The notes beneath the pieces were generated by a model that had not been told where the DNA came from, did not search any database, and worked only from the letters and a program-made list of their open reading frames with translations. From JAWLCQ01 sp041687095 (lineage in GTDB: Bacteria; Planctomycetota; Phycisphaerae; SM23-33): a stretch of 10,262 bases of DNA. The stretch is taken from assembly GCA_041687095.1 (NCBI GenBank), contig JAWLCQ010000169.1, positions 1 to 10,262 on the forward strand, given 5' to 3'. The position numbers and the translations under genes are program-made. Every line of letters starts with the position of its first letter. The stretch's first letter is position 1. This document shows positions 1 through 5,284 of the stretch, piece after piece.

Positions 1-1
1 C

Positions 2-745
2 GACACGCTCCAGAGCAACGCGCTGCGGGGCTACCTCGACGGGACGTCGTTCGGAAGCGGCGACGGCAAGCGGGTGCCGTCTCACAGCGATGACATCGGT
101 ATTGGCCGGGTGGACGGCGGAACGAAGTTCCACACGGGCAACAGCGGATCGAACGGTGATGGGTTGGCGGGCGCGGTCGATGAACTCCGCGTCTACAACC
201 GGGTTCTGAACTCGACGGAGATCGGCGCGTTGGCCTCCGAGGCCATGCAGCTCGCCGCCCCCGCTTCCTCGCAGCCTCAGGTTGGGCAGACGCTGAACGC
301 CACCCCCGACGCCTCGCTCGTCCAGGCCGCCATCTCCGGGTGGGAGCAGGCGCTGGGCATGGAACTGGACGGCGTGTTGGGCGGAGTGCGGATCGTCGTG
401 ACGGATCTGGGCGGATCGATCCTCGGCTACGAGGCCGGGGGCGTGATCTACCTGGACGATGATGCCGCCGGATACGGGTGGTTCATCGACCAGACGCCCT
501 TCGACGCCGCCGAGTTCGCCCTCCGGACCGACCAGGGCCTGGCCGCCGAAGCGGACTCCGCCGCCGCCGGCCAGGTGGACCTGCTGACGGTGCTGCAGCA
601 CGAACTGGGACACGTGCTGGGCCTGTCCCACGAAGATGACGGCGGCACGGTCATGACCGACGCTCTGGAGGTCGGCGTGCGGAAGCTGTTCACCGATGCG
701 AGTGACAGCCTGGACCTGCTGGCGGGGCTCCTGCCGGTCCTGTAG
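2..745 (+). CDS. Secreted LamG-domain / matrixin-like zinc metalloprotease, C-terminal part
   Basis: The reading frame is open from the window edge, so the gene begins upstream. The first ~75 codons end a LamG-type concanavalin-like jelly roll: the pattern YLDGTSFGSG, then DDIGIGR and the closing AVDELRVYNRVLNSTEIGAL is typical. The second half is a metzincin peptidase. It contains HELGHVLGLSH at 599-631, which matches HExxHxxGxxH (three zinc-binding His and the catalytic Glu), followed about six residues later by TVMTD, a candidate Met-turn. The stretch IYLDDDAAGYGWFID before it recurs, as I remember, in planctomycete matrixin-like proteins. The product is presumably exported and binds and cleaves extracellular protein or glycoprotein; the N-terminal signal is outside the window. 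It ends in a TAG at 743-745, only 20 bp before a poly-G run near an assembly gap, so a missing downstream extension cannot be excluded. Domain calls are firm, substrate unknown. Confidence 0.85.
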   Translation, partial: DTLQSNALRGYLDGTSFGSGDGKRVPSHSDDIGIGRVDGGTKFHTGNSGSNGDGLAGAVDELRVYNRVLNSTEIGALASEAMQLAAPASSQPQVGQTLNATPDASLVQAAISGWEQALGMELDGVLGGVRIVVTDLGGSILGYEAGGVIYLDDDAAGYGWFIDQTPFDAAEFALRTDQGLAAEADSAAAGQVDLLTVLQHELGHVLGLSHEDDGGTVMTDALEVGVRKLFTDASDSLDLLAGLLPVL

Positions 746-764
746 GCATCCCGGCCGCGGCGGC

Positions 765-784
765 GGGGGGGGGGGGGGGGGGGG
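765..784. repeat. Run of 20 consecutive G
   Basis: An uninterrupted homopolymer of 20 G lies 26 bp before the N gap and 19 bp after the upstream stop codon. Runs like this next to a scaffold gap are often a sequencing or assembly artefact, and its length should not be trusted. A real G-quadruplex-forming tract is possible but cannot be told from the sequence. Confidence 0.9.
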
Positions 785-810
785 AGGCGGACGTAGGTCA
801 CGTCGGCGAG

Positions 811-820
811 NNNNNNNNNN
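811..820. other. Assembly gap (10 N)
   Basis: Ten N bases join two contig pieces. Ten is a placeholder length, so the true distance between the protease gene and the metG region is unknown, and the two sides may not be neighbours in the genome. The G/C-only sequence on both sides (765-850) is of low complexity and probably low quality. Confidence 0.98.
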
Positions 821-874
821 CCGGCCGGGGCGGGGCGGGGTGGCGGGTGGCGTTGGACTACCCGCCTCCACGCC

Positions 875-916
875 CAAGGCGGCGGAGCGGGATCCGCCCT
901 CCGCTCCGCCGCCTTG
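875..916. repeat. Perfect 16-bp inverted repeat (strong hairpin)
   Basis: Positions 875-890 (CAAGGCGGCGGAGCGG) are perfectly complementary to 901-916, with a 10-nt loop (891-900). There is no T run on either side, so it is not a textbook intrinsic terminator. It may be a REP-like palindrome, a barrier between the upstream gene and the metG region, or part of a mobile-element end, since it directly precedes the 18-bp direct repeats at 933-977. Confidence 0.75.
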
Positions 917-932
917 ACGAGCCCGGGGGGGG

Positions 933-977
933 TGACAGTTCTATTGAGACGCAAACCCCTGACACTTCTCTTGAGAC
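933..977. repeat. Two imperfect 18-bp direct repeats, period 27
   Basis: TGACAGTTCTATTGAGAC (933-950) recurs as TGACACTTCTCTTGAGAC (960-977), matching at 16 of 18 positions. The tail TGAGAC of copy two is followed 8 nt later by its inverse GTCTCA (986-991). The block sits 23-67 bp upstream of the metG promoter -35 box. It could be a tandem binding site for a regulator of that promoter, or the remains of an insertion-sequence end with repeated transposase sites. No transposase gene is present in the window. Confidence 0.6.
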
Positions 978-999
978 AGGACAGCGTCTCACGCCGCTG

Positions 1000-1028
1000 T
1001 TGACCGTCCGCCATCGTGCCGATAGACT
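1000..1028 (+). promoter_or_regulatory. Sigma70-type promoter of the metG leader
   Basis: TTGACC (1000-1005, five of six consensus bases) and TAGACT (1023-1028, four of six) are separated by exactly 17 nt. Transcription would start near 1034-1036, only about 12-14 nt before the leader-peptide ATG at 1048. That tight fit with the ribosome-binding site at 1038-1042 supports both calls. Confidence 0.65.
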
Positions 1029-1047
1029 TCCTGACATAGGAGACGCC

Positions 1048-1143
1048 ATGCCGAGCCGACGCCACAACCTGATCCCGCACTCCGCATCGTCGATGATGAT
1101 GCCGCGGGCCTGGTGTGTCACCGGCTCGGGCATCATGCTCTGA
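1048..1143 (+). CDS. Met-rich leader peptide of metG (31 aa)
   Basis: This is a short ORF with a clear ribosome-binding site, AGGAG at 1038-1042, five bases before the ATG. Codons 16-18 are ATG ATG ATG (1093-1101) and codon 30 is another ATG, so 5 of 31 residues are Met. The peptide has no signal sequence or recognisable domain. The role suggested by context is not the peptide itself but its translation: ribosome stalling at the Met run would report low charged Met-tRNA and allow transcription into metG, whose start is 104 bp further on. The frame also stays open upstream to an ATG at 847, but the promoter and ribosome-binding site select 1048. A chance small ORF is the alternative; the Met triplet directly ahead of a Met-tRNA synthetase gene and the matching RNA structures argue against it. 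Confidence 0.65.
   Translation: MPSRRHNLIPHSASSMMMPRAWCVTGSGIML
1096..1136 (+). promoter_or_regulatory. Attenuator hairpin sequestering the antiterminator strand
   Basis: The arms 1096-1115 and 1119-1136 form 18 pairs around a 3-nt loop (1116-1118): 1096-1103 with 1129-1136, 1105-1110 with 1123-1128 (one G·U), and 1112-1115 with 1119-1122. G1104 and U1111 are single-base bulges. Met codons 17-18 lie in the 5' arm and most of Met codon 30 in the 3' arm, so a ribosome held at any of them would open it. Confidence 0.6.
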
Positions 1144-1178
1144 CGCGATCCCCCCAGCCGTTCGACACCACCAGGCCC
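1106..1178 (+). promoter_or_regulatory. Antiterminator pairing
   Basis: GGGCCTGGTG (1106-1115) is perfectly complementary to CACCAGGCCC (1169-1178). With C1168 bulged, TGTC (1116-1119) also pairs with GACA (1164-1167), giving 14 pairs. The pairing consumes bases 1172-1178 of the terminator 5' arm and so excludes the terminator. Confidence 0.6.
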
Positions 1179-1209
1179 CGACGGACCTCCGCCGGGGCCT
1201 GTTCTTTGT
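1172..1209 (+). terminator. Intrinsic terminator in the metG leader
   Basis: CAGGCCCCG (1172-1180) pairs with CGGGGCCTG (1193-1201). Inside, after an A·C mismatch, CGG (1182-1184) pairs with CCG (1189-1191) around the tetraloop ACCT. The tail TGTTCTTTGT follows at 1200-1209. It lies after the leader-peptide stop and 39 bp before the metG start, the position expected of an attenuator rather than of an end-of-gene terminator. Confidence 0.75.
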
Positions 1210-1247
1210 CCCACCGATGACACCGAATCCCCACCGGGAGAATCGCC

Positions 1248-2711
1248 ATGAAGAGCAATACGAACGCACCGAGCAGCAAGAGCAAGCTGTACGTTACGAC
1301 CTCCATCCCCTACGTCAACGCCGCGCCCCACGTCGGGTTCGCGCTGGAACTCGTGCAGGCCGACGCCATCGCACGCTTCGCCCGGCGATCCGGGAGAACC
1401 GTCCGCCTCCAGACGGGCACCGACGAGAACGCGTTCAAGAACGTCCTGGCCGCCGAGCGGGCCGGGGTGAGCACGCAGGAACTCGTGGACCGCAACGCCG
1501 CCGACTTCCGCCGGCTGACTGACGCCCTGCACATCTCGGCCGACGACTTCATCCGCACCACCGAACCGCGCCACCGGCGGGGCGTGCATGCGTTCTGGAA
1601 CGCCCTGCAACCCGAGGACGTCACCGCCCGTGATTATCGCGGCCTGTACTGCACGGGGTGCGAGGACTTCTATCTGGAACGGGACCTCGTGGACGGCAAG
1701 TGCCCGGACCACGGGACCCCGCCCGTCGAGGTCGCCGAACGCAACTGGTTCTTCGGTCTGCCGCGATATCAGCAGTGGCTGGAGGGGCTGCTGGCGGAAG
1801 GCGGCTTGGCGGTCATTCCGCCGTCTCGCCGCAACGAGGTGCTGTCGTTTGTGCGGGGCGGGCTGACGGAGTTCAGTGTCTCGCGCTCGGCGGTGCGGAC
1901 GCGAGGCTGGGGCACGCCGGTGCCGGGGGACGAGTTGCAGACGGTGTACGTGTGGGTGGACGCGCTGGTGAACTACCTGTCGGCGCTGGGGTACGGGGCC
2001 GGGGAGGAGTGGCGGGAGTGGTGGAGCGAGGACGTGGAGAAGGTCCACGTGATCGGCAAGAACGTGTGGAAGTTCCACGCGGTGTACTGGCCCGCGCTGC
2101 TCCGCTCGGCCGATCTGCCTCTGCCGGACACGATCCTCGTGCACGGGTTTGTGACCGTCGAGGGGCGGAAGATTGGCAAGTCGCTGGGCAACGCCGTGGA
2201 CCCGTTCGAGGCCATCGGCCGTTACGGCGCGGACGCTGTTCGCTACTACCTCCTCCGCGCCATCCCGCCCTTCGCCGATGGGGACTTCAGCCTCACCCGT
2301 CTGCACGATCTGTACCACACGGACCTCGCCAACGGGATCGGCAACCTGGTCAGCCGTCTGGGGTCGCTATGCGAGAGGGTGGGCTACGTCAGCCCCCGGC
2401 CGGACCGCCCGGCGCCCGCACCGGCGGCCCTTGTGGAAGCGATAGACGGTTACGAGTTCGACAAGGCTCTGTCGGCGCTGTGGTCGACCATCGCGGCCGT
2501 CAATCGCGACATCGAGCAGCAGCGCCCGTGGGAGCTTCTGCGCGAGTCCGACCACGCGAGGCTGCACGGCCTGCTGTCGAAGTGGCTGTGTGAGGTCTGG
2601 ACGCTCGCCACGTGGCTGGAGCCCTTCCTCCCCGCCACGAGCCGGGCCATCGTCGATCGCCTGTTCTCCGGTGCCGTCGCCAAGTCCCCGCCGCTGTTCC
2701 CGCGGCTTTGA
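1248..2711 (+). CDS. metG: Methionine--tRNA ligase (MetRS)
   Basis: The enzyme charges tRNA-Met with methionine in the cytoplasm. It is a class I synthetase of 487 aa. The ATP-binding HIGH signature appears as PYVNAAPHVGF (residues 21-31). A single zinc knuckle has ligands C135, C138, C152 and H155 (YCTGC...GKCPDH). The KMSKS loop is KIGKS at 308-312, followed by LGN. The anticodon-binding helical domain shows GNLVSRLG and an RPWELL segment with W428. The end PPLFPRL is the usual end of MetRS forms lacking the C-terminal tRNA-binding dimerisation domain, so the gene looks complete. The start is set by GGGAG (1236-1240), seven bases before the ATG. The KIGKS variant departs from KMSKS and may mark a divergent or second MetRS type. 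The gene appears monocistronic, under the leader attenuator described above, and faces a convergent gene. Confidence 0.95.
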   Translation: MKSNTNAPSSKSKLYVTTSIPYVNAAPHVGFALELVQADAIARFARRSGRTVRLQTGTDENAFKNVLAAERAGVSTQELVDRNAADFRRLTDALHISADDFIRTTEPRHRRGVHAFWNALQPEDVTARDYRGLYCTGCEDFYLERDLVDGKCPDHGTPPVEVAERNWFFGLPRYQQWLEGLLAEGGLAVIPPSRRNEVLSFVRGGLTEFSVSRSAVRTRGWGTPVPGDELQTVYVWVDALVNYLSALGYGAGEEWREWWSEDVEKVHVIGKNVWKFHAVYWPALLRSADLPLPDTILVHGFVTVEGRKIGKSLGNAVDPFEAIGRYGADAVRYYLLRAIPPFADGDFSLTRLHDLYHTDLANGIGNLVSRLGSLCERVGYVSPRPDRPAPAPAALVEAIDGYEFDKALSALWSTIAAVNRDIEQQRPWELLRESDHARLHGLLSKWLCEVWTLATWLEPFLPATSRAIVDRLFSGAVAKSPPLFPRL

Positions 2712-2732
2712 CACGCGTGTCCCACGGCTCGG

Positions 2733-2763
2733 GCGCGGGTGCCCCGATTGAGGCGCGGGTGCC
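2733..2763. repeat. Short tandem direct repeat after metG
   Basis: GCGCGGGTGCC occurs at 2733-2743 and again at 2753-2763 (period 20). The second copy runs into the left arm of the palindrome that follows, which suggests that the whole spacer between metG and the convergent gene is built of repeat-element pieces. Confidence 0.55.
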
Positions 2764-2847
2764 GTGGTTTGCGAAGCGCAGCGGAGCAACCACGTCGATT
2801 GGGCGTGGTCGCTTCGGTCTTTCAGACCTCCGCAGACCACGGCACCC
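2757..2847. repeat. Branched REP-like palindrome between convergent genes
   Basis: The outer arms 2757-2773 and 2831-2847 form 17 pairs (16 Watson-Crick, one G·U). Two further stem-loops lie inside: AAGCG (2774-2778) with CGCTT (2810-2814), capped by CCACG (2790-2794) with CGTGG (2804-2808), and GGTCT-TTC-AGACC (2816-2828). The element fills the gap between the end of metG and the end of the leftward gene, so it probably also works as a two-way transcription end. Palindromes bounded by GGGTGCC/GGCACCC are, as I remember, common in planctomycete intergenic DNA. Confidence 0.65.
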
Positions 2848-2883
2848 GGCGTTTCACGCAGTTCATTCACGGTGCCGAGGGGT

Positions 2884-4188
2884 TCAGCTCTCCGCGTTCT
2901 CTTGAGTTGGCAGCAGCGGAAGGAGGGCTTCGACGGCGGCGATGGCGTGGCGTTCCAGGTCCAGTGCCTCTCGCAGGGCATCCGCTTCGGCGAGGCGCAT
3001 GGCGGGAGTCCACTTCTTCAGGCCTCCGATGCGCCAGGGCTGGAGGCTCCAGGCGCAGGCGTATTCCGGACGCTTCTTCCCGAGCAACTGGTGGACACGC
3101 TGGTACACCCCGGCGATCTCGCAGAGTTGTCCGCGCACCGGCTGCTCGAAGTCTTCGGCGACACTGCGGAGGTACGTCTCGGCCGCCAACCGCGACGACC
3201 ACAGGCACCCGTAGCAGTACCCGTTGGCAAGAGCGGGGCGGAACCAGTCCTGTTCGGACAGCGTGGCGAAGCGCGACTCGTCCAGCAACTGGTCGGCCCA
3301 CAGCTCCAGGGCGCGGAACCCGCCGGCGTACTCGCCATGCTGCGGGGTCCTGGCAAGGGTCACCGCCAGGCGGAGGGATGTCGCGACGGCCTGGCGGCGG
3401 TCCATGGGCAGGTCGGCCGGGTCGAGGATGCAGGCCACCCACGGCCAGTCCTCCGTGTCCCTGTAGCCATCCGCATTGGGGGCGTAGGGTCTGACCACCC
3501 GCTTGCCGTCGACAGTGTGCCCGACAACCAACTGGCACTCCTCGCTGATGAAGATCGCGGGGATGCCCCGCTCGATGGTCGCGAGGATCTGCGGCTGCGT
3601 CCTGGCGATACTGACGTCCGGCTGCGGATCGTGACGGACGGGAATCGACCTGAGGCGATAGCCCGTCGCCCGCATCACTCCGGGGACCACGTCGAACCCG
3701 GGCGAGGCGCAGGCGGCGCTGGGGCACCAGTCGGGCTGGTGCACCTGCACGCGGAAGGCCATCCCGCTGACGCCCATGAGGTACTCGTAGCTGAACTCCT
3801 CGCCCAACGCAGCCATCACGCCCGCGATGCACGCGATCATCGAGTTCTCGTGCACGCCATCGCCGCCGATCGAGTGCTTTTCCAATCCGGTGACGTACGT
3901 CCGGTCCTTCTCGCGGCGGACGGGACTGGGGCGGTGCGTGACCTTCTCGACGTAGCGCTTCATCGCGTTCCAACTCGCGAACCCGTAGTCCATCGCCAGG
4001 GCGAACTGGGCCTCGTGCAGGGCGAGGGGGGCGGAGAGGATGTCGGCGTCGGCGGCGGCCTTGAACCGCCGCAGGCGTCGCAGCGGGTCGCAGGCGGAGG
4101 GGTCCTTGCGCCCGTGGGCGCGGAGCAGGTCCTTCGCCTGGTGTTTGAGCTGGGTGAAGTCCGGACGGGGGGGCAACAAACGAGTCAT
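2884..4188 (-). CDS. BtrH/C39-like cysteine-peptidase-fold protein with an N-terminal helical domain
   Basis: A protein of 434 aa. Residues ~9-82 (FTQLKHQAKDLLRAH... ALAMDYGFASWNAMKRYVE) match the helical segment that often precedes ankyrin repeats or other domains in environmental bacteria. Residues ~95-260 look like a papain-like fold of the BtrH N-terminal or C39 type: HENSMIACIAGVMAALGE with candidate nucleophile C120, GVSGMAFRVQ, then IFISEEC and LVVGHTVDG with candidate H224. The remaining helical C-terminal part I do not recognise. Function is unknown; peptide or amide transfer or cleavage is only a fold-based suggestion. I chose the ATG at 4188 because GGAAGG stands six bases ahead and the N-terminal domain starts there; the frame stays open to 4425 without recognisable protein. 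A strong promoter at 4319-4346 serves it. It has no signal peptide. Confidence 0.7.
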   Translation of the reverse strand: MTRLLPPRPDFTQLKHQAKDLLRAHGRKDPSACDPLRRLRRFKAAADADILSAPLALHEAQFALAMDYGFASWNAMKRYVEKVTHRPSPVRREKDRTYVTGLEKHSIGGDGVHENSMIACIAGVMAALGEEFSYEYLMGVSGMAFRVQVHQPDWCPSAACASPGFDVVPGVMRATGYRLRSIPVRHDPQPDVSIARTQPQILATIERGIPAIFISEECQLVVGHTVDGKRVVRPYAPNADGYRDTEDWPWVACILDPADLPMDRRQAVATSLRLAVTLARTPQHGEYAGGFRALELWADQLLDESRFATLSEQDWFRPALANGYCYGCLWSSRLAAETYLRSVAEDFEQPVRGQLCEIAGVYQRVHQLLGKKRPEYACAWSLQPWRIGGLKKWTPAMRLAEADALREALDLERHAIAAVEALLPLLPTQENAES

Positions 4189-4318
4189 GGCAAACCTTCC
4201 TTCCCTGTCGCGCCCGCGGCCTGCAATGTCGGGCAGGAAGAAGGTTCGTCGAATCTTCCCAGGAAGGTGAACTCGGTTCTTTCCGCAGGCCGGGGTGGCG
4301 CCCTTCGAAGCCGCCCCC

Positions 4319-4346
4319 ATTGTAGCGAGCACCCGCGCGCTGTCAA
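4319..4346 (-). promoter_or_regulatory. Strong sigma70-type promoter for the BtrH-like gene
   Basis: On the minus strand, TTGACA (4346-4341, perfect) and TACAAT (4324-4319, five of six) are separated by 16 nt. Transcription would start near 4312, giving a leader of about 124 nt before the ATG at 4188. A 12-bp tandem repeat lies directly upstream of the -35 box. Confidence 0.7.
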
Positions 4347-4371
4347 GTACGCGGACGAGGTACGCGGACGA
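4347..4371 (-). repeat. 12-bp tandem repeat abutting the -35 box
   Basis: Read on the minus strand, TCGTCCGCGTAC occurs twice (4371-4360 and 4358-4347) with one base between, and the second copy touches the TTGACA at 4346. The position suits an activator-binding site, but the 13-bp period is out of helical phase and chance duplication is possible. Confidence 0.5.
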
Positions 4372-4382
4372 AGCCGCCACGG

Positions 4383-4766
4383 CTACTTCGGGACGCACGA
4401 GAAGTGGGCGTGGAGGATTCGCCACTGGTCGTCCCGTTTCACCAGCACGAGCGTCACGCGGCTGGTCTCGCCGGTGTTCAGTTCGTCCCGCAGGCTGGTC
4501 GTGTAGGCTGCGGTGGGGGAGACGAAGTGAATCCGCGTGTCGTACCAGCGCTGGGCGGGCATGCGGCCACGCTTCTCGATGAGCCCGCGGATGAAGGCGA
4601 TGTACTCCCCGCCAAGGCGGTGCGGGCGGTCGTTCTCGATCACGCTGAACTCCGGGTCCTCCGCCCAGAACAGGCGGCCCCAGAGGTCCGCGTCGCCCGT
4701 CTCCAGTGCCTGTGGGTACCCGTCCACCACTGCCTGGACCGCCTGCTGATCGGGTATCGTGGTCAT
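4383..4766 (-). CDS. NTF2-like protein (SnoaL/DUF4440 family)
   Basis: A small protein of 127 aa. It has the layout of the NTF2-like cone fold: an N-terminal helix QQAVQAVVDGYPQALETGD with DADLWGRLFW, then beta strands ending in RVTLVLVKRDDQWRILHAHFS, the characteristic last strands of DUF4440/SnoaL proteins. Members serve as ligand-binding or isomerase-like domains; the substrate cannot be told from the sequence. The start is set by GGAGG eight bases ahead of the ATG. That ATG overlaps the stop of the upstream chimeric ORF by 4 nt (ATGA), implying translational coupling in a leftward operon. No signal peptide is seen. An in-frame longer version from 4910 exists, but its extra N-terminal part is basic, low-complexity sequence and overlaps the upstream ORF. 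Confidence 0.8.
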   Translation of the reverse strand: MTTIPDQQAVQAVVDGYPQALETGDADLWGRLFWAEDPEFSVIENDRPHRLGGEYIAFIRGLIEKRGRMPAQRWYDTRIHFVSPTAAYTTSLRDELNTGETSRVTLVLVKRDDQWRILHAHFSCVPK

Positions 4767-4858
4767 GGTTTCAGCCTCCGTCGAGGTGGGGGAGGGGGCA
4801 CATGGAGCCCCCCAACGAACGGCAGCACGAGCGAAAGTGCGATTCGAGACCTGGTCAT
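4763..4858 (-). pseudogene. Orphan signal-peptide start (remnant of a deleted exported-protein gene)
   Basis: Within the 3' end of the chimeric ORF, in the same frame, there is an ATG at 4858 preceded by a purine-rich GGGAAGGGACAGG site. It encodes MTRSRIALSLVLPFVGGLH, a basic start and hydrophobic core as in a signal peptide, then a run of five Pro, RRRLKP and a stop. Nothing of a mature protein follows. It looks like the first ~19 codons of an exported-protein gene joined to unrelated sequence or to its own last codons. Confidence 0.45.
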
Positions 4859-5284
4859 GATCCTGTCCCTTCCCTGCATCTCCCTGTTGCCGGCGGCGAA
4901 CCGCCGGCATTCGCTCAAAGGAGCCCCCGCTGCCGTAGCGCCGCCACCGAGAAAGACGGTGTCCACCCCGAGGGCGAGGAAGGTGTAGCCGTCGGCGACG
5001 GCGCGGGCGATGGCGGATGGGTCCGGCGTTACCACGTGAATCCCGGCGGCCTTTCCGGCATGGCGGCAGGCGTCGCGCACGCGGCGGCAGCCGCCCTGCA
5101 CCAATTCGTGGGCGGTCTGGCCGGGCACGCCGCAGGAGCCGCTGAGGTCATAGGGGCCGATGAAGCCTCCGTCCACGCCGTCGACGGCCAGGATCGCGTC
5201 GATGTTCTCCACGCCACGGCGGGGCTCGATCATGACCACGCCGCTGACTCCCTCAATGTCGCACCGGATCATGAACTTCTTCAC
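4763..5284 (-). CDS. Chimeric ORF: M55 D-aminopeptidase start joined to HpcH/HpaI aldolase C-terminal half
   Basis: A 173-codon frame from a GTG at 5284 with AGGAG seven bases ahead. Residues 1-17 (VKKFMIRCDIEGVSGVV) are the typical N-terminus of M55/DppA-type D-aminopeptidases, including the Asp-x-Glu metal motif. From residue 18 the protein switches to the second half of an HpcH/HpaI aldolase: MIEPRRGVENIDAILAV, then GFIGPYDLSGSCGVPGQ, with E20 and D46 at the spacing of the two metal ligands of the family (Glu149 and Asp175 in E. coli HpaI). About the first 120 aldolase residues are missing, including the catalytic Arg region, so aldolase activity is unlikely. After the aldolase part, near residue 130, it reads without a stop into a signal-peptide-like segment (from residue 143). 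It overlaps its upstream and downstream neighbours by 4 nt each. A deletion fusion or a misassembly; a working protein is doubtful. Confidence 0.65.
   Translation of the reverse strand: MKKFMIRCDIEGVSGVVMIEPRRGVENIDAILAVDGVDGGFIGPYDLSGSCGVPGQTAHELVQGGCRRVRDACRHAGKAAGIHVVTPDPSAIARAVADGYTFLALGVDTVFLGGGATAAGAPLSECRRFAAGNREMQGRDRIMTRSRIALSLVLPFVGGLHVPPPPPRRRLKP

Larger units (their letters stand above)
1034..1247 (+). promoter_or_regulatory. metG leader RNA: candidate ribosome-mediated attenuator
   Basis: The roughly 210-nt untranslated leader of metG carries every part expected of translational attenuation in the trpL/pheM style. In order these are a ribosome-binding site and a 31-codon ORF with three consecutive Met codons (1093-1101); a hairpin 1096-1136 that locks the strand 1106-1119; a competing pairing of 1106-1119 with 1164-1178; and an intrinsic terminator 1172-1209 whose 5' arm is the same 1173-1178. 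Antiterminator and terminator cannot coexist. A ribosome stalled for lack of charged Met-tRNA at codon 16 would open the base of the hairpin and have its leading edge near 1105, just short of the antiterminator strand. All pairings were read by eye; no energies were computed. I found no T-box sequence or SAM riboswitch core. Confidence 0.6.

Noticed and set aside
847..1143. 98-codon version of the leader ORF starting at 847
   Set aside because: It would start next to the assembly gap, cross a 16-bp hairpin and the promoter, and has no ribosome-binding site. The 1048 start has one.
1034..1247. T-box or SAM riboswitch as the metG leader
   Set aside because: I found no T-box sequence (UGGNACC followed by the usual stem) and no SAM-class core. 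The Met-rich ORF and the alternative pairings explain the region better.
858..2318. Long open frame on the minus strand across metG (486 codons), and a similar one at 6515-9061 across the DUF5060 gene
   Set aside because: They are mirror frames of well-supported genes in GC-rich DNA. Their translations are low-complexity, rich in Arg/Pro/Val/Gly, with no domain.
4188..4425. Longer start of the BtrH-like protein at 4425
   Set aside because: The extra 79 residues overlap the end of the NTF2-like gene and read through the promoter at 4319-4346; the 4188 start has a clear ribosome-binding site.
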